This document shows positions 46,901-59,600 of a DNA stretch of 64,000 nt, piece after piece. How positions within the stretch are numbered: the first letter of the stretch is position 1; each line of letters opens with the position of its first letter. The position numbers and the translations under genes were made by a program. This DNA is from Strix aluco (lineage: Eukaryota > Chordata > Aves > Strigiformes > Strigidae): the NCBI RefSeq assembly GCF_031877795.1, contig NC_133971.1, forward strand, positions 12,688,325 to 12,752,324, in the 5' to 3' direction. The notes beneath the pieces were generated by a model. It saw only the letters and a list, made by a program, of their open reading frames with translations. It had not been told where the DNA came from and ran no database searches.

Positions 46901-47853
46901 ATGCAATTCTTATCACTGTTTTCATTAGTTCTCATTTTGACTCATGTACTTAAAAATTTGTGATTCTCTCCGTAAAAGGGTTAATGCACATTTTTTGACA
47001 ACTTACCAAGTCGGAGAACAGCAAAGCATACCATAGTCACAATTGGATAATTTCACAGCAAAATCATTTTTTAATGAGAAGTATATCAGCAGTACAGACC
47101 TTTGGAAGTTCTTCGTAATTCTGGCTGATAAGCAGCCATACTGAGCTCACTGATGAAAATATTATTTGCTGAACAAGCCTTATGCTTCAGACTGGAAGTC
47201 ACAGTTACGTCATTGGTTAATTGGCTGCACCTGTCACTTGTTAACCGCTCTAATCCAGTAGTCTCTGTACCACGTGTTGAAAGGTCAGCAGAAGCAGGAA
47301 AGAGCCTGGTGCATTGGAAAACAATGTTAGATATAATCTTAGTTGGGCAACCTGTTGTGCTTGTTAAATTCAAATTGTCGCTTTTCAGCCCATGACATGA
47401 ACTTCTCAAAATAAGAATGTTGGAGATAATTTGAAAGTAAAGTACTTGTTTCTTTTCCTTCAAGGCAATACTTAATTAACTTAAGAGCTTTTTTTTTTTA
47501 CAGAATGTATTAATTTGTGGGTTTGTCTTTTGTCATGAAAAATTCTTTACAACTTTGTTCTTGAAGTCGGAGTATAATTAAAAGATATGAATATACAAAT
47601 CATATGTAGCCAGGGAAAAATATATCTAGATATCTACATACACACACACATATGTATATGTTGATATTTAGATGTCCCTTCTGTGTCATAGAGTTTCAGT
47701 CCTCAGTTGTCTCATTATGCTGCCTTTTATCACATAGTTCTATTTGGGGGATTGAATTTTCAGTATAGTTAATGTATATGAGTAATTATGTTGGTGTTTT
47801 CTGCTGTTTATATACATAAACTATATTTCAATTCTAGTGTGTTTTTCAGCTAA
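43901..47853 (+). other. CWC27 intron 10, fourth block, nothing recognised
   Basis: AT-rich intron of about 4 kb. A CA/TA-rich patch at 47630-47660 is a degenerate microsatellite. The left target-site duplication copy of the solo LTR (CAGCTA, 47847-47852) ends the block. Confidence 0.5.
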
Positions 47854-48860
47854 TGTTGTGGTTTGAGCCCAGAGGGCAACTGAGCACCACACAGCTGCTC
47901 ACTCACCCCTTCACCTCCAGCACTGGGAAGGAAAAAATGGATCAAAAAACCTCAGGAATGGAGATAAGGACAGAGGGGGGGTCTCTCGCCCATTAACAGT
48001 CACAGGCAAAAGACAGACTGGTTATGGGAAGAAAAAGGACATCAATTTAATCCAAAACAGTATGGATAACAACATTTAACAGACAGAATGGGACAGTGAG
48101 AAGCATTACCATATTTTAAAAACACCTGCCACCACCCCTCCCTTCTTCCTGGGCTCAGTTTTGTTCCTGATATCTCTACCTCCTCTTCCAGCAGTGCAGG
48201 GGTGGGGGCTGGGGGGTGCAGTCAGTCCACCGCTTCTTCCTCCAGGGTGGCAGGGGCAGGAATCACTCTTCTGCATTCTTCCCCCTGCTCCACGTGGTGT
48301 CCCTCTCACAGGAGACAGTCCTCCGCAAACTCTCCCCACAGGTTGCACCCTCTCCGTGAGTCCTCCCCACAGGATGCATTCTTCTCAAGATGCTCTGGCA
48401 TGGGTCACCTCCACGTGTGCAGTCCTCCCAGCGCCGAACTGCAACAGTGGGGGCTGCTTCTTCCCACAGATTCCCAGGGTCCTTCGCAGGTGAATCTCTG
48501 CTCCTCTGGTGACCTCCATGGGTGGCAGGGGGGGCAGCCCTGCCCTCTCACCATGGGATACAGGGAGGGGTCTCTGCTCTGGTGCACCTCCCCCCCCTTT
48601 CTCCTCCTTCCTTTCACTGACCTCGGTGTTTGCATCAGTGTCCTTCTCATAACTTGTCTTCAGAGTCCCCCAACCCCCTCTCAGGTTTCCCTTCTTAAAT
48701 ATGCTATCACAGAGGCTCAGCTGCTGTCACTAATTGGCTTGGCCTTAGCCAGACTTGGGTCCAACTTGGAGGCAGGGGAGGTTTTGAGAAGCTTCTCACA
48801 GGGTCCAACCACTGTGGCCCCCTCCCCTACTACCAAAAACCCTGCCACAGAAACCCAGCA
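47854..48860 (+). mobile_element. solo LTR-like element, about 1 kb, with short target-site duplication
   Basis: The element starts TGTTGTGGTTTGAGCCC and ends AAACCCAGCA (TG...CA) and is flanked by CAGCTA on both sides (47847-47852 and 48861-48866), with one extra A between the left copy and the TG. The start matches a widespread avian ERV LTR type. Its middle is GC/CT-rich with related pieces near CTCCCCACAGGTTGCA and CTCCCCACAGGATGCA. No gag, pol or env remains, so it is a solo LTR. The long open frames here are not genes. Confidence 0.72.
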
Positions 48861-48866
48861 CAGCTA

Positions 48867-49386
48867 GATAAATAGTTTGAGTTCTTAAATACACCTTGAA
48901 AATACTTGCTTTCTACATAGTGGTTAATATTGTATATGAATTTTGAAAGTACATCTGAGTATCTTGGGCACTGGAATTTGAGATAACTTGTACACTTTGC
49001 AATTTTTGTACATTTTATAATGAGCAAGTTGCTAAAGTTGTTTAGACAATGTGAATAAGCTAATTAGCTTATTCTGCACATAGGTGCAGAATACTGATAC
49101 ATTATTATCCTTTGCTTCAGAGAAGCAATTCTTACACCATTAAATGGATCTTAGAAATTTGGAAATGTTCTAAGTTTAGAATTTCATAACATAACATGTT
49201 ATAAATATTTTCCTATTTGTCATAAAATTCAGAAGACTACAAGTACACAGAAGATGTGATAAATCAGGATTCTGGTATTGATGGTGGTTGCTGAGAAGTA
49301 AAGCAAGTTTAAGTAGTGGTATTTTACTTGATTGATTCTCTTCTAACATCTGTATCAAATAGGAATGTTCTTGCTAAAATTGTGGT
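48867..49386 (+). other. CWC27 intron 10 between LTR and CR1
   Basis: AT-rich intron with two overlapping palindromes at 49053-49093. Nothing else is recognised. Confidence 0.5.
49053..49093. repeat. two overlapping perfect inverted repeats
   Basis: Positions 49053-49074 form a 22-bp perfect palindrome (half-site GAATAAGCTAA). Overlapping it, 49070-49079 and 49084-49093 form a second inverted repeat with 10-bp arms (TATTCTGCAC and its complement) and a 4-nt loop ATAG. They share TATTC, so they could not both be fully paired in one strand. Confidence 0.85.
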
Positions 49387-50795
49387 ATCACAGAGTTACA
49401 GAATGATTTGGGTTGGAAAGGACCTTTAAAGGTCATCTAGTCCTGAGGCCCTGCAATGAGCAGGGACATCTTCAACTAGACCAGGTTGCTCAGAGCCCCA
49501 TCCAACCTGACCTTGAATGTTTCCATCTACTACCTCTCTGTTTCAGTGTTTCATCATTTTCATTGTAAAAAATTTCTTCCTTATATCTACTCTGAATCTA
49601 CTATTAGTTTAAAACCATTACCCCTCTCCCATCCTAACACTACAGGCCCTACTAAAAAGTCTGTCCCCATCTTTCTTCTAAGTCCTGTTTAAGTATTGAA
49701 AGGCCACAGTAAGGTCTCCCCAGAGCCATCTCTTCTCCAGGCTGAACAACCCAAACTCTCTCAGCCTGTCCTGTCCTCATAGGAGAGGTGCTCCAGCCCC
49801 CTGAACATTTTTGGGGCCCTCCCCTGGACCTGCTCCAACAGGTCCATGTCTTTCTTGTACTGAGGACTCCAGAGCTGGATGCAGTACTCCTGGTGGGATC
49901 TCCAGAGTGGATCAAAGGGGGAGAATCACTTGCTGGCCACACTTCTTTTGATGCAACCCAGGACATGGTTGGCTTTCTGGGCTGTGAGTGCACATTGCCG
50001 GCTCATGTTCAGCTTTTCATCCACTAGTACCCACAAGTCCTTCTCCACAGGGCTGCTCTCAATCCCTTCATCCCCCAGCCTGTATTGATACCAGGGGTCA
50101 CCCCCACCCAGGTGCAGGACCTTGCACTTGGCCTTGTTGAACCTTGTGAGGTTCACATGAGCCTACATCTCAAGTTTGCATCTGGCTGGCAGCCCGACCC
50201 TCATGCATGTCAACCACACCACTCAGCTTGGCGTCATCTGTAAACTTGCTGAGAGTGCACTTGATCCCACAGTCTGTGTCATTGATGAAGATATTAAACA
50301 GTACTGTTCCCAGTACAGACCGCTGAGGGACACATCATTGCAAATCTCCATCTGGACATTGAGCTGTTGACCACTGCTCTCTGGATGAGATCATCCAGCC
50401 AATTCCTCATCCATTGAACAGTCTCTCCAATTTAGAAGGATGTTGTGGGGGATGTGTCAAACACCTTACATAAATCCAGATAGATGACATCGATAGCTCT
50501 TCACTTGTCCCTGAGGGCCATTTCCAGGGCATCCTATTGACTAACTCCTTGAACAGGTGGAATTTTGCTTTCCTAAAATTTGGGGTCCTGACTTCACTCT
50601 TTGCCTGTCCCATATTCCTCAGGATTGGAAGATCCACCAGTGCATAATCACTGCAGTCCAGGCTGCCTCCAGTCTTTGATGTCACAGATTAGCTCACTTG
50701 CATTGGTGACCAACAGGTCTAGTATCGCATCCTCTCTGGGAGGCCTGTCTGTTACCTAGCTTAAGAAGTTATCCTTGATGCACTCCAGGAGTCAC
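49387..50795 (-). mobile_element. CR1 LINE, minus strand, internally deleted
   Basis: Reading the minus strand, the 3' tail is at 49387-49430 and the C-terminal RT ([40 protein letters not shown]) covers 49640-50160. Further upstream comes [10 protein letters not shown]-like sequence, then motif A (DVIYLDLCKVFD) near 50460-50500, and then a jump near 50515 to the endonuclease-RT linker region (GSLDCSDYALVDLPILRN, FRKAKFHLFKELVNRMPW). The RT fingers region between linker and motif A is deleted. The element is inactive, antisense to CWC27. Confidence 0.88.
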
Positions 50796-53700
50796 CTGAA
50801 CTGCCCACAGCATAGTAGTGCAATATACATTAATAGCTCACTCCAGACTGGTGACTCCTGTTTAGATTCTCATTCCCCTTTTTCTTCTGTTGTTGAATAT
50901 ATTTCATTAATAACTGCAGTTGGTGTGATTCAGAATTCAGAGAAATTTTTGAAACTACAGTTTGTGATGACACGTAAATACAATAATAATGATCTACTAT
51001 AGGCTGTCTATATTAAAGTAATGTATATAAGTTGAAGCAGTGTGGTCTTCAAATACTGTGCCTTGGCCACCTCCCTTAAGAATTTAATAGTGTTGTTAGG
51101 CCACTAATTAAAGTCAATGAACGGGTGAATCTGTAATTTATTTTTTTTTAGAGCATAGGACATGATTTGTCCTCTATGTAGGCTCTTTGCGGAATCTGAT
51201 TTTTTCCTTAAGCTTTTCCGTAGAAATTTAATTGGGTTTTGCTCAAATTTTGAAGCTTTATGGAACAAGATTAGCTGCTGCATTCTGTGACTGTAAATAA
51301 TACTAAAACTGTAGCCTGATCTGACCAAAATGGTCCCCATTTTCCTTTAATGTATGTAGATGGTGCAAATTAAGATGCTTCAAGCGAAAATGTCACTTGT
51401 CTTCTCCATGAAGTTGAAATGACTTCATCTTCTCAGAAAACAGGAGAGGAGCATGGGTGGGAATGACAATGATTGAGGGATGCCAATAGAAATAGGCAAG
51501 GAAGGGAAGAGTCAGAAGAGCATGGTAGACAAAGCCAGGAAGATTGAAGACATGAAAAGAAAATGAGGACCAGGTCAGCGAGGAACACATGAGAATGGCA
51601 GGATTAGACTGGGGTAGGTAGGGGCTTGTGAGAGAATGAGAAAGGAAAATCAGCTGACTGGCTGGATAGAGTGAGAATGGATAGATTATGGACAATTTGA
51701 CTGAGGGCAGCATGAGTTTATTCTCCTTCTGTTTCTCACATGCACAGTTCTGCGATGAGTCTCATGGCCCTATGGGACACAGGAATCATGTTTCTTCATA
51801 TAAGGGTATAAGTTGGTAGGGTTTTTATGATGGAATTAACATTTGAATATTAATTGTGAGATCGTAACATCTAATTTGGAAGTGGTTGGTTGTATATGGA
51901 ATGGAGAATATTTCTGAATGCATGTACATTAAGTACTATCCTAGTACCAGTGTCTGTGATTCATCATTTCTGAAAAAATCCAGCAAGAGATAGCAGTGAC
52001 TTTAAATATAGCATGTCATTGTTACAGAAATGGCATTATGATAATATTCCTTTTAAAAGTATATGTGTACTGTAATTCATTGTACATGGAATCAATAATA
52101 GTGAATCAATCCTTTATTGATGCTTTTTTTTGTGGTAGAAGATAGGGTCCATGCTAATTTTTACAGATATATTTACCCTATTTAAGATAGCATTCTCAAG
52201 TAATTTGTGTGGCTGTTTCAGTGACTACAACACAAAATGGAAAAAAAATAATTTTCTTGTGAATTGAGGTCAGCAGTTGCATAATCACCTCCAGGAAAAG
52301 AGGATGGACTTAAAATGTCCAGTGTACTCTGATCTGCAATTTATTTTTTTTTTCATTTGTAATGCATATTATGCCTGAAACACTCCAGCTGACAGCTTTT
52401 TGAAGAGTTACTTAGAGATATTAATTACAGTTTACTTTGGAGTATTCTGGTGATTTATTTTTAATGAAAATGTGATCCAGGTTTCAGATTGTTTCGTAGA
52501 TGCTTTATGCTTTTTTTCTTACAATTCAACATTGAGCAATTTACTGTTCATTTACAGTTGCCTAAGACTAATAGTTAATAAACTATTTCTTAGGTATGTT
52601 CAAGTTGCTAGCTTGAACTCAGATTGATTAGAACGTATGGTATCTGAAACTAGCCATTTTGTTAAATTGCCCAAAGAAAAACAGATTGTAAGATTTAAAC
52701 CAAACAAATAAATCACTTCAGCCCTCTAAATGCAAATTTGTATATCAGGTTTATAATATGTTTGAAGTTAAAGTAACCTTTCAACAACAAAGTATATTTT
52801 TCTCATTTGCAAAGGTAACTGCTTAAATAAATCTTTGGCTACTTAAAATAGCTGTAACTTTTATGTCATGGCTTCTGTCATAGTTCACGCTGAGAATAGT
52901 ATCATTACGATTAAGTATTTTTAGTGGAAAATGTCATTGAATTAAATGTGGCAATAATCTTCAATTGCTATAAAAGTATAGAAATTTAACTAAAAGCAAA
53001 TTACGATTTTTAAAAACAGCTGCATGATCCAGTGAAAACAATCTTTAATTGAGGCTGCTGAGCTTTCTAATACCACCACCTCCCAGAAGAAAGTGTAGTA
53101 GTTGGTGGAATTTTATCAGGATTTTAAAGCAACATTGCAACACCATCTTGTATCCTTCCTATATAACTGAATTCAAACCACTTTGAGAAGAAGACTTACG
53201 CCTACCAAGAAAACAGTACTTATACTGCTTTATGTATGCATCAAAATCCAGTGATATTTTAAAGGATTATTGTTAGCGTTAAAACTGTTGTAATCTTCTT
53301 GGGTTTGTTTGGCAATTCTTCAACAAAGATCATCAAAATAATATGATCATCCTTAATAGGAGATGATTTTTGAGTCATGTATTGCGCTTCACGTCAGTTT
53401 TATGAGCTGTCCCTTAAATCCTGTTCGTAATTTGTATGATTAGAAATTTCCCTTGTGAAGATTCCAGTGGCCAGACAAAAAAGGAACTGTTACTGACTGT
53501 TAGATAAATAGTTTAACTTGTTCAAAGGCATACAAAATAGTTCTATTTTGCATCTGCAAAGTTGTATCTGCAGTCTGTCCATTATAAGGTTATAAGGTTA
53601 TAGCAAAGCTTTAGGTTTGTATTTCTAGCCATTTTCTGATGGGAAGTTTAAAGGGTTAAGCAGCTGTTTTCATAGCTGTGTAATCAGTAAGGTTGTAGAA

Positions 53701-54668
53701 TATTGGTGGGGGGAAAATGCGTTCATGATTGTCTGTTTTCATTCAAGCACTTTGTCCACAAATTCACTGACCAGTAACCTTTAGGCTTACTGTGCTTTTT
53801 TTTTCACTGACTGCTGAAATGGTAGTTGCGGCCTGTTGGCAGAAAAGGATGATTTTGAATGGTGGTTATTGTTCTATTAACCTTAGAGCTCTCTGGCTAG
53901 AGGATCAGCAAGAATGCCTGCTAAGATAAAGTGACAATGTTGTCGCCTGTTCATGGGAATAACTTGCTGCTAAACTATGACAATACAAAAAGCCTTAAGG
54001 GTGCGAAAAGCTATATTAAACTTCACCTATTGCTCAGCAGAATTCTTATTTACAAGCTGATTCGTCCATTAGTGCCTAATAGGAAGTATGATTTCTAAGT
54101 GCATTTTGCACACTAAACCTTACTTATTTGTACTGTTATGGTTTATAAAATAATTCTTGAAACAATTACAAATCATGAGGTTCTATTTCTGTCTCTCTGC
54201 TTTCATGTTACTTTTTTGATGCCAGAATGTTTAAGGCATCATCTAATCCTTACAAGGCAAGGAATTATGTGATGTTTATGAAAGTAGGTACATTTCTGGT
54301 ACTCTTACTCAAACTTGTGTGCCAAAAGGCTAAATAGTAAGTTCCTCTCTCATACCTCCAAATCTTTGAGTAATTCCTACATTCAAGCTAACTGTAGGCA
54401 AGGATAGGTGCCATCATTGTTTCATCAGGCTCTGCTAGAATACTCCAAAAGATACTCAGCTTGATTTAAATACATTTATAACAAAAATTTTCTGTGATTA
54501 ATATAGTGTTATAAAAATGCATGCCCCTAAATACCTTTGGAATTAAAATGTTCTGTGGTTCTTGATTTTAGTGTGTACTGAAGATTGGAATTCTCAGAGA
54601 CTGGTATTTCATCTTTACAGTAATATATGCTTTTAGAAGTTTTATAACAGATGTTGAAACTGTTAACT
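50796..54668 (+). other. CWC27 intron 10, fifth block, nothing recognised
   Basis: Almost 4 kb of AT-rich intron with no recognised gene or repeat. An A/G-rich patch is present around 51430-51720. Confidence 0.5.
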
Positions 54669-54798
54669 TAGAATCATAGAATCGTTTAGTTTGGGAAAGA
54701 CCTTTAAGATTGAGTCCAACCATAAACCTAGTGTTGCCAAGTCGACTACTAAACCGTGTCCCAAGTGCCACATCTACACATCTTGTCCATAAATACAA
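54669..54798 (-). mobile_element. short CR1 3' end
   Basis: On the minus strand this is the 3' end of a CR1 (plus-strand pieces GAATCATAGAATCGTTTAG, TTTGGGAAAGACCTTTAAG, GAGTCCAACCATAAACC, CCAAGTGCCACATCTACAC). The insertion is about 130 bp and truncated at its 5' side. Confidence 0.85.
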
Positions 54799-55754
54799 TG
54801 ATGCACAACCAGCATGAGATAAAAGTCCAAACTCTTAGGATCTAAGATTTTAATGTAATTCTTAAAGATGTATTTCTATGATTCATATGTATTTGAAGAA
54901 GAAAATATGGTAAATAACCTTTTATTTCCCTTTTTTCTGTCTTGAGTGATGTCTCATGTAAAATCATCAGACTTACTATTGTTCATTCATTTCTATTGTC
55001 ATAAACTTAAATGTATATTGTACTGAAATCGGTGAAGTACCGATGTTCCCTTTTTCAAGGGTGTTTTTCAAGAGTGAAATTGTTGTCACATGGAATGAAT
55101 GACAGAATTAATCTCATACACTTTAAGTTCCTACTGTGGTCAGTTTCGTAGCCATGTATTTGGTTACATTTGTGAAACTCCATCAAGTTTGTGAGGCTAT
55201 CCCTTTGAGATCCAAATAATGCATATTGTAATCTAAATAAGTGGAATGAAAATTACCTTTTTAAGGTACTTGCAGGTGAATGTATTTTGGAGCTTCCATT
55301 GTTGCAGATATGCTGGGTTCTTGGGTAACTTGGGTAACTGACAGTCTTACCAGAATCTCCAGACCCTCCAGCCTTAAAGTGTGTGGGTTGCATACCTTTA
55401 TTTTATTAAATACTAGATTGTTCAGAATTGAACCTGAGGGTTCAAGTAATTCTTAAGTCTTCTGCTTGAGGGAAGTTCCTTGAAACTAATTTGAGCCTTG
55501 CCATGACAAAACTTTTTATTTTCCAAAAAATGACTGCATCCACATGGGGAATATATGTCGTAATAGTAGCGGTCAGTTGTAGACTAAGCCCCTGTTCTGT
55601 GCATAATCTTTTAATTCCTTTTTTCTAGCTAAGCAGAAAGAAGCTCTAACACAGTCTTTCTTTGACTTTTAAGACTAATCTGAATGTAGTACTGATAAAA
55701 TACTTCCTGCTATTCTGTCATTTTTGTGACCAGAATGACATCACCCATTACTTC
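54799..55754 (+). other. CWC27 intron 10, nothing recognised
   Basis: AT-rich intron between two CR1 insertions, with no element recognised. Confidence 0.45.
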
Positions 55755-56170
55755 TTTGTCCAAAGCCCACAGTATTCAAGGTGTGGCCTCACCAGTGCAG
55801 AGTACAGGGGGTCAGTCACTTCCCTAGTCCTCCTGGCCATACTGTTTCTGATACAAACGAGGATGCCATTGGCCTTCTTGGCCACCTGGGCACACTGCTG
55901 GCTCATGTTCAGCTGTCTGTCAACCAGTACTCCCAGGTCCTTTTTTTGTCAGGCAACTTTCCAGCCACTCTTCCCCCACCCTGTAGCGTTGCATGGGGTT
56001 ACTGTGACTCAAGTGCAGGACCAACTCAGCACTGTTGAACCTCATACAGCTGGCCTCGGCCCATCGCTCCAGCCTGTCCAGATTCCTCTGTAGAGCCTTT
56101 CTACCCTCAAGCAGATCAACACTCCCACCCAACTTGGTGTCATCTGCAAACTTACTGAGGGCGCACTTTA
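55755..56170 (-). mobile_element. CR1 LINE, inverted 5' segment of a twin-primed insertion
   Basis: The minus strand reads CR1 RT from the [20 protein letters not shown] region (near 56100-56165) through [12 protein letters not shown] and EEWLESCL to RPHLEYC-like sequence near 55770. It abuts the sense half at about 56171-56174. Order and orientation fit a 5' inversion by twin priming. Confidence 0.88.
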
Positions 56171-56173
56171 TCT

Positions 56174-56601
56174 GGTGGTGAAGGGTCTAGAGCACAAGTC
56201 TTATGAGGAGCAGCTGAGGGAACTGGGGTTGTTTAGTCTGGAGAAAAGGAGGCTCAGGGAAGATCTTATCACTGTCTACAACTACCTGAAAGGAGTTTGT
56301 AGCGAGGTGGATGTCCATCTCTTCTCCCAAGTAATAAGAGATAGGCCAAGAAGAAATTGCCTAAAGTTGTGCCAGGGGAGGTTTAGATTGGATAGTAGGA
56401 AAAACTTTTTCACCAAAAGGGTTGCAAGCACAGGAACAGGCTGCCCAGGGAAGTGATTGAGTCACCAGTCCTAGACGTTTTTAAAAGACTTGTAGATGTG
56501 GCACTTAGGGACATGGTTTAGTGGTGGACTTGGTAGTGTTCGGTTAATGGTTGGACTTGATGTCCTTAAAGGTCCTTTCCAACCTAAATGTTTCTATGAT
56601 C
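56174..56601 (+). mobile_element. CR1 LINE, sense 3' segment of a twin-primed insertion
   Basis: The plus strand encodes [39 protein letters not shown] and continues into the CR1 C-terminus and tail (GTCCTTTCCAACCTAAATG, TTTCTATGAT). Compared with the 2394-4453 copy, about 60 bp of the element is missing between the two halves. Confidence 0.9.
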
Positions 56602-59600
56602 TGCCAGGAGAACCTCCCAAAAACTGCAGTTATGGGAACTCTGACCTGTTTTCCTCAAATCTGTAGGTTTTTTAATTGCTAGAGGATGAGACTTACAGTG
56701 TGAAAACCTTTGCATATCAGCTGACATTCTTTATATGAAGCATCACCTGCAAGGGGAGGGTCAATCATCTTAAACTTTGCAAGCTGAAAAATACGTACTG
56801 TCCACACCAATCAAAATTTTTGCCGTATACAGGCTTCATTCCTCTCTAAGACAAAAAAAAACAGTGTCATACTGTGGGATCTTTAATTGGTCATTCTGAT
56901 ACAAGACAAGAGATTTGGTACTATCATTTCCAAGCCTTCTTCTAAGTATGCTGCTCCCTTGCACTTTCTTTTCATGATTAATTTCAGTCATGGTTATATT
57001 AGCTTACTGTTTGAATCCTTATAGTTGTCACGGAAGGACAATACTCATGTTCAAAATGGGTACTTACATGGAGTTATGGAGGACTATTGTTGGAAGTGTG
57101 TGTTCAGGAGCTCTCAACAGAAGTAAGTGTTAGTTTCTAGGGTTCTTATTTCACAGTATAACAATGTATTTCATATCTTAAGGTCTCTTCCTACAATCTA
57201 TCCTTTTTCTCCTCATAAATCAGCCAAGAAACATATTTTGTGCCAGCATTGATGTAAAGAGTAAAAAATTCTTACTGCATTCTTAGGGATCTAAAATTAA
57301 AGGAAATAGGTTTTCCACTGACATAAGAGGTCTTTTATATTTATTGAAAAAGAAGAGGATCTTTTCAAATATAAACTCATTTTTCATCATTGAAGATGTA
57401 AAATACATGCAATTAAGTGAACTTCCCAATAGCATATATTTGTTATTCTGAGTATTAATTACACATATTTCTTGTATCCAAGTCTTGTGGTTATATGCTA
57501 AAGGTTATGTTCCCTCAGTGGTGGTACACAGAAGCAAAACAGACAAAAAATCTGGCAAATGCCATAAACTAACTTGCTGATGATGAGTATTTAAAGAATG
57601 ACCTAAAAACCTAAATGATAGGGGGGTGACCAGATTACTTAGTGAAAATGAAAATTTATTTGGCAATTCCAAATAATAATGAGCAGGTCTGCAGTTTTGT
57701 AGACAGGATTATTTACCTGTCTCTTTTTAATCACACTTTTTATGTACTGTGCATTTTTACCATTTACTGTGTGCACCTGTTCCAGCCCTCATCAGAATCC
57801 CACTGACTTATTTCAATTTCCTGTAAGAAAATTAACTGAGCAAAAGCCATAAATATGCTTTTGGAAAGGGAGTAAGACTGCCTAAACTATATGTCATGGT
57901 AGAGCACAGAGGAGCAGATTAGGAGGGAACAGTAGTGCAGTATCTTCTGTTTTCAGTGTGAGCAGACTATTAAATCAGCTGAGCTATTCATGAGACCTTC
58001 ATCTATGCATACTGCTAAATCTCAGTTTCTGTAGTATTATGTGATAGTAGTTTCCAGCTCTCAAATTGTATTAAAGCATATTCAGTGTTTTCATATTTTC
58101 TGAACTTTACCTTTCCATTAAATCTTTAGTTACTTAGTCAGAGTTATAGGTAGAGTTGTTACTTAACTCTGAGTGAGAAATGTGGACTGTTGTGATGTTA
58201 TGGTAGAAAATACTTTTTGAAAGAATATGAAATAGTGTGATTTCTGTAGAAGTGGTACTGTTGGAGCACTCACCCTCCAAAAAAGAGGAATGCCAAAGTT
58301 ATTTTGTTACTGAAAACCCTCATTTAAGATCAGTTGTATAGTTTTGTCTCCCTGCTGTGTCTGCCAGTCCTGCAGCAGTAGGATGTAATAGTATGTCCTG
58401 GGAAAGACAGGAGACCTCAGTTTCTCAATAGAAAGTGTGTGTGGGAATAATATTTTTCAATTCTTCTAAAAATTATTTCCTTATTGCCATTAGAAATTGA
58501 GGGACATACTTGTAAGAACCTGAGACCTTACATTCTTTCATAACATGTTGCCAACAACAAAGTTTTCTACCTCAATATGAATAAAACAATACATTAGTGA
58601 AGCTTATATGGTTGATATTTTGCCGCTTCTTCCATTAGTACCATTCTTCCAATAGTGAGGAGGATAGCCTAATGTAGAACAGCAAGTTTCTCCCCATTGT
58701 TTCCTTGGGAACTTACTTTACTTGATGAATCCAGCATGCTAAATTCAAATACATCATCAGATGCTTTCTCTCCTTCAAATGTGTTTTCTAGGACTTACAT
58801 GATATTGTTTCTGCTCACATTGTTGGGTTCAGATAGACTCAAAATGACTTGAAGAAATTTTTGAAGGTCGATTTCCCTCTTTCCCTGAAAGTTTTTTTAA
58901 CAAAAAGCTAGAGAAATTTGTTAAAGTTATGTTTTCTTTTCTGTGGCATACCTACTGCTGTATCAGTCTGCCACTGTTTTTCATATCTGCATAGTTCATC
59001 TCTCCCAGTTTTTCCTCTTTCCTACTTAATTTTTCTATCTGGTTTACTTTGACCTCATGTTGAGCATTGTCACAAATGAGATTGATTTATTCTTCCTTTC
59101 TATCTTCTGTTTTCTCCTGCTTCTCTCCAGCTGGTGCTAAGTTGTATTATCCACTGCCTAGACTGATTTAAGATTTTAAATGTATGCTACCACAAATTCT
59201 AAATATTTTCATTGTTTTAACTTTAAACTGATTTTTTTTATATAGCAGGATATTTAAAAACCTGATTTATTTCATATTGATTTCTTGAAAAATATGCCAA
59301 AATGTAATTCATGTGCACCCAATGCTCTTTTCAGGCTTTAAGTGCTTCTAACTAATCAAACAGGAAAAAATTCCATAATGCGAAATGAACCGTACTGTGC
59401 CCTCTAACTCACCCTCCACAGAAGAGTCTAGGGTTACATAAAGTTTTTGCTGACCCATCAATAAAACTGCATTTTTGTCATGACTGTCATAAGAGTTACA
59501 GATTCCATGATTTTAATGTTTTTTAAAAAATGCCTGTGACTTTTGACATTGTGTTTTTTGCATGTGTGTGGGGAGGATGTGATGGTAAACAGTTTGAACC

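Noticed and set aside
48161-48867. Open frames of 110 and 221 codons.
   Set aside because: They lie inside the solo LTR and its CT-rich repeats; Pro/Ser-rich composition without a domain or homologue.
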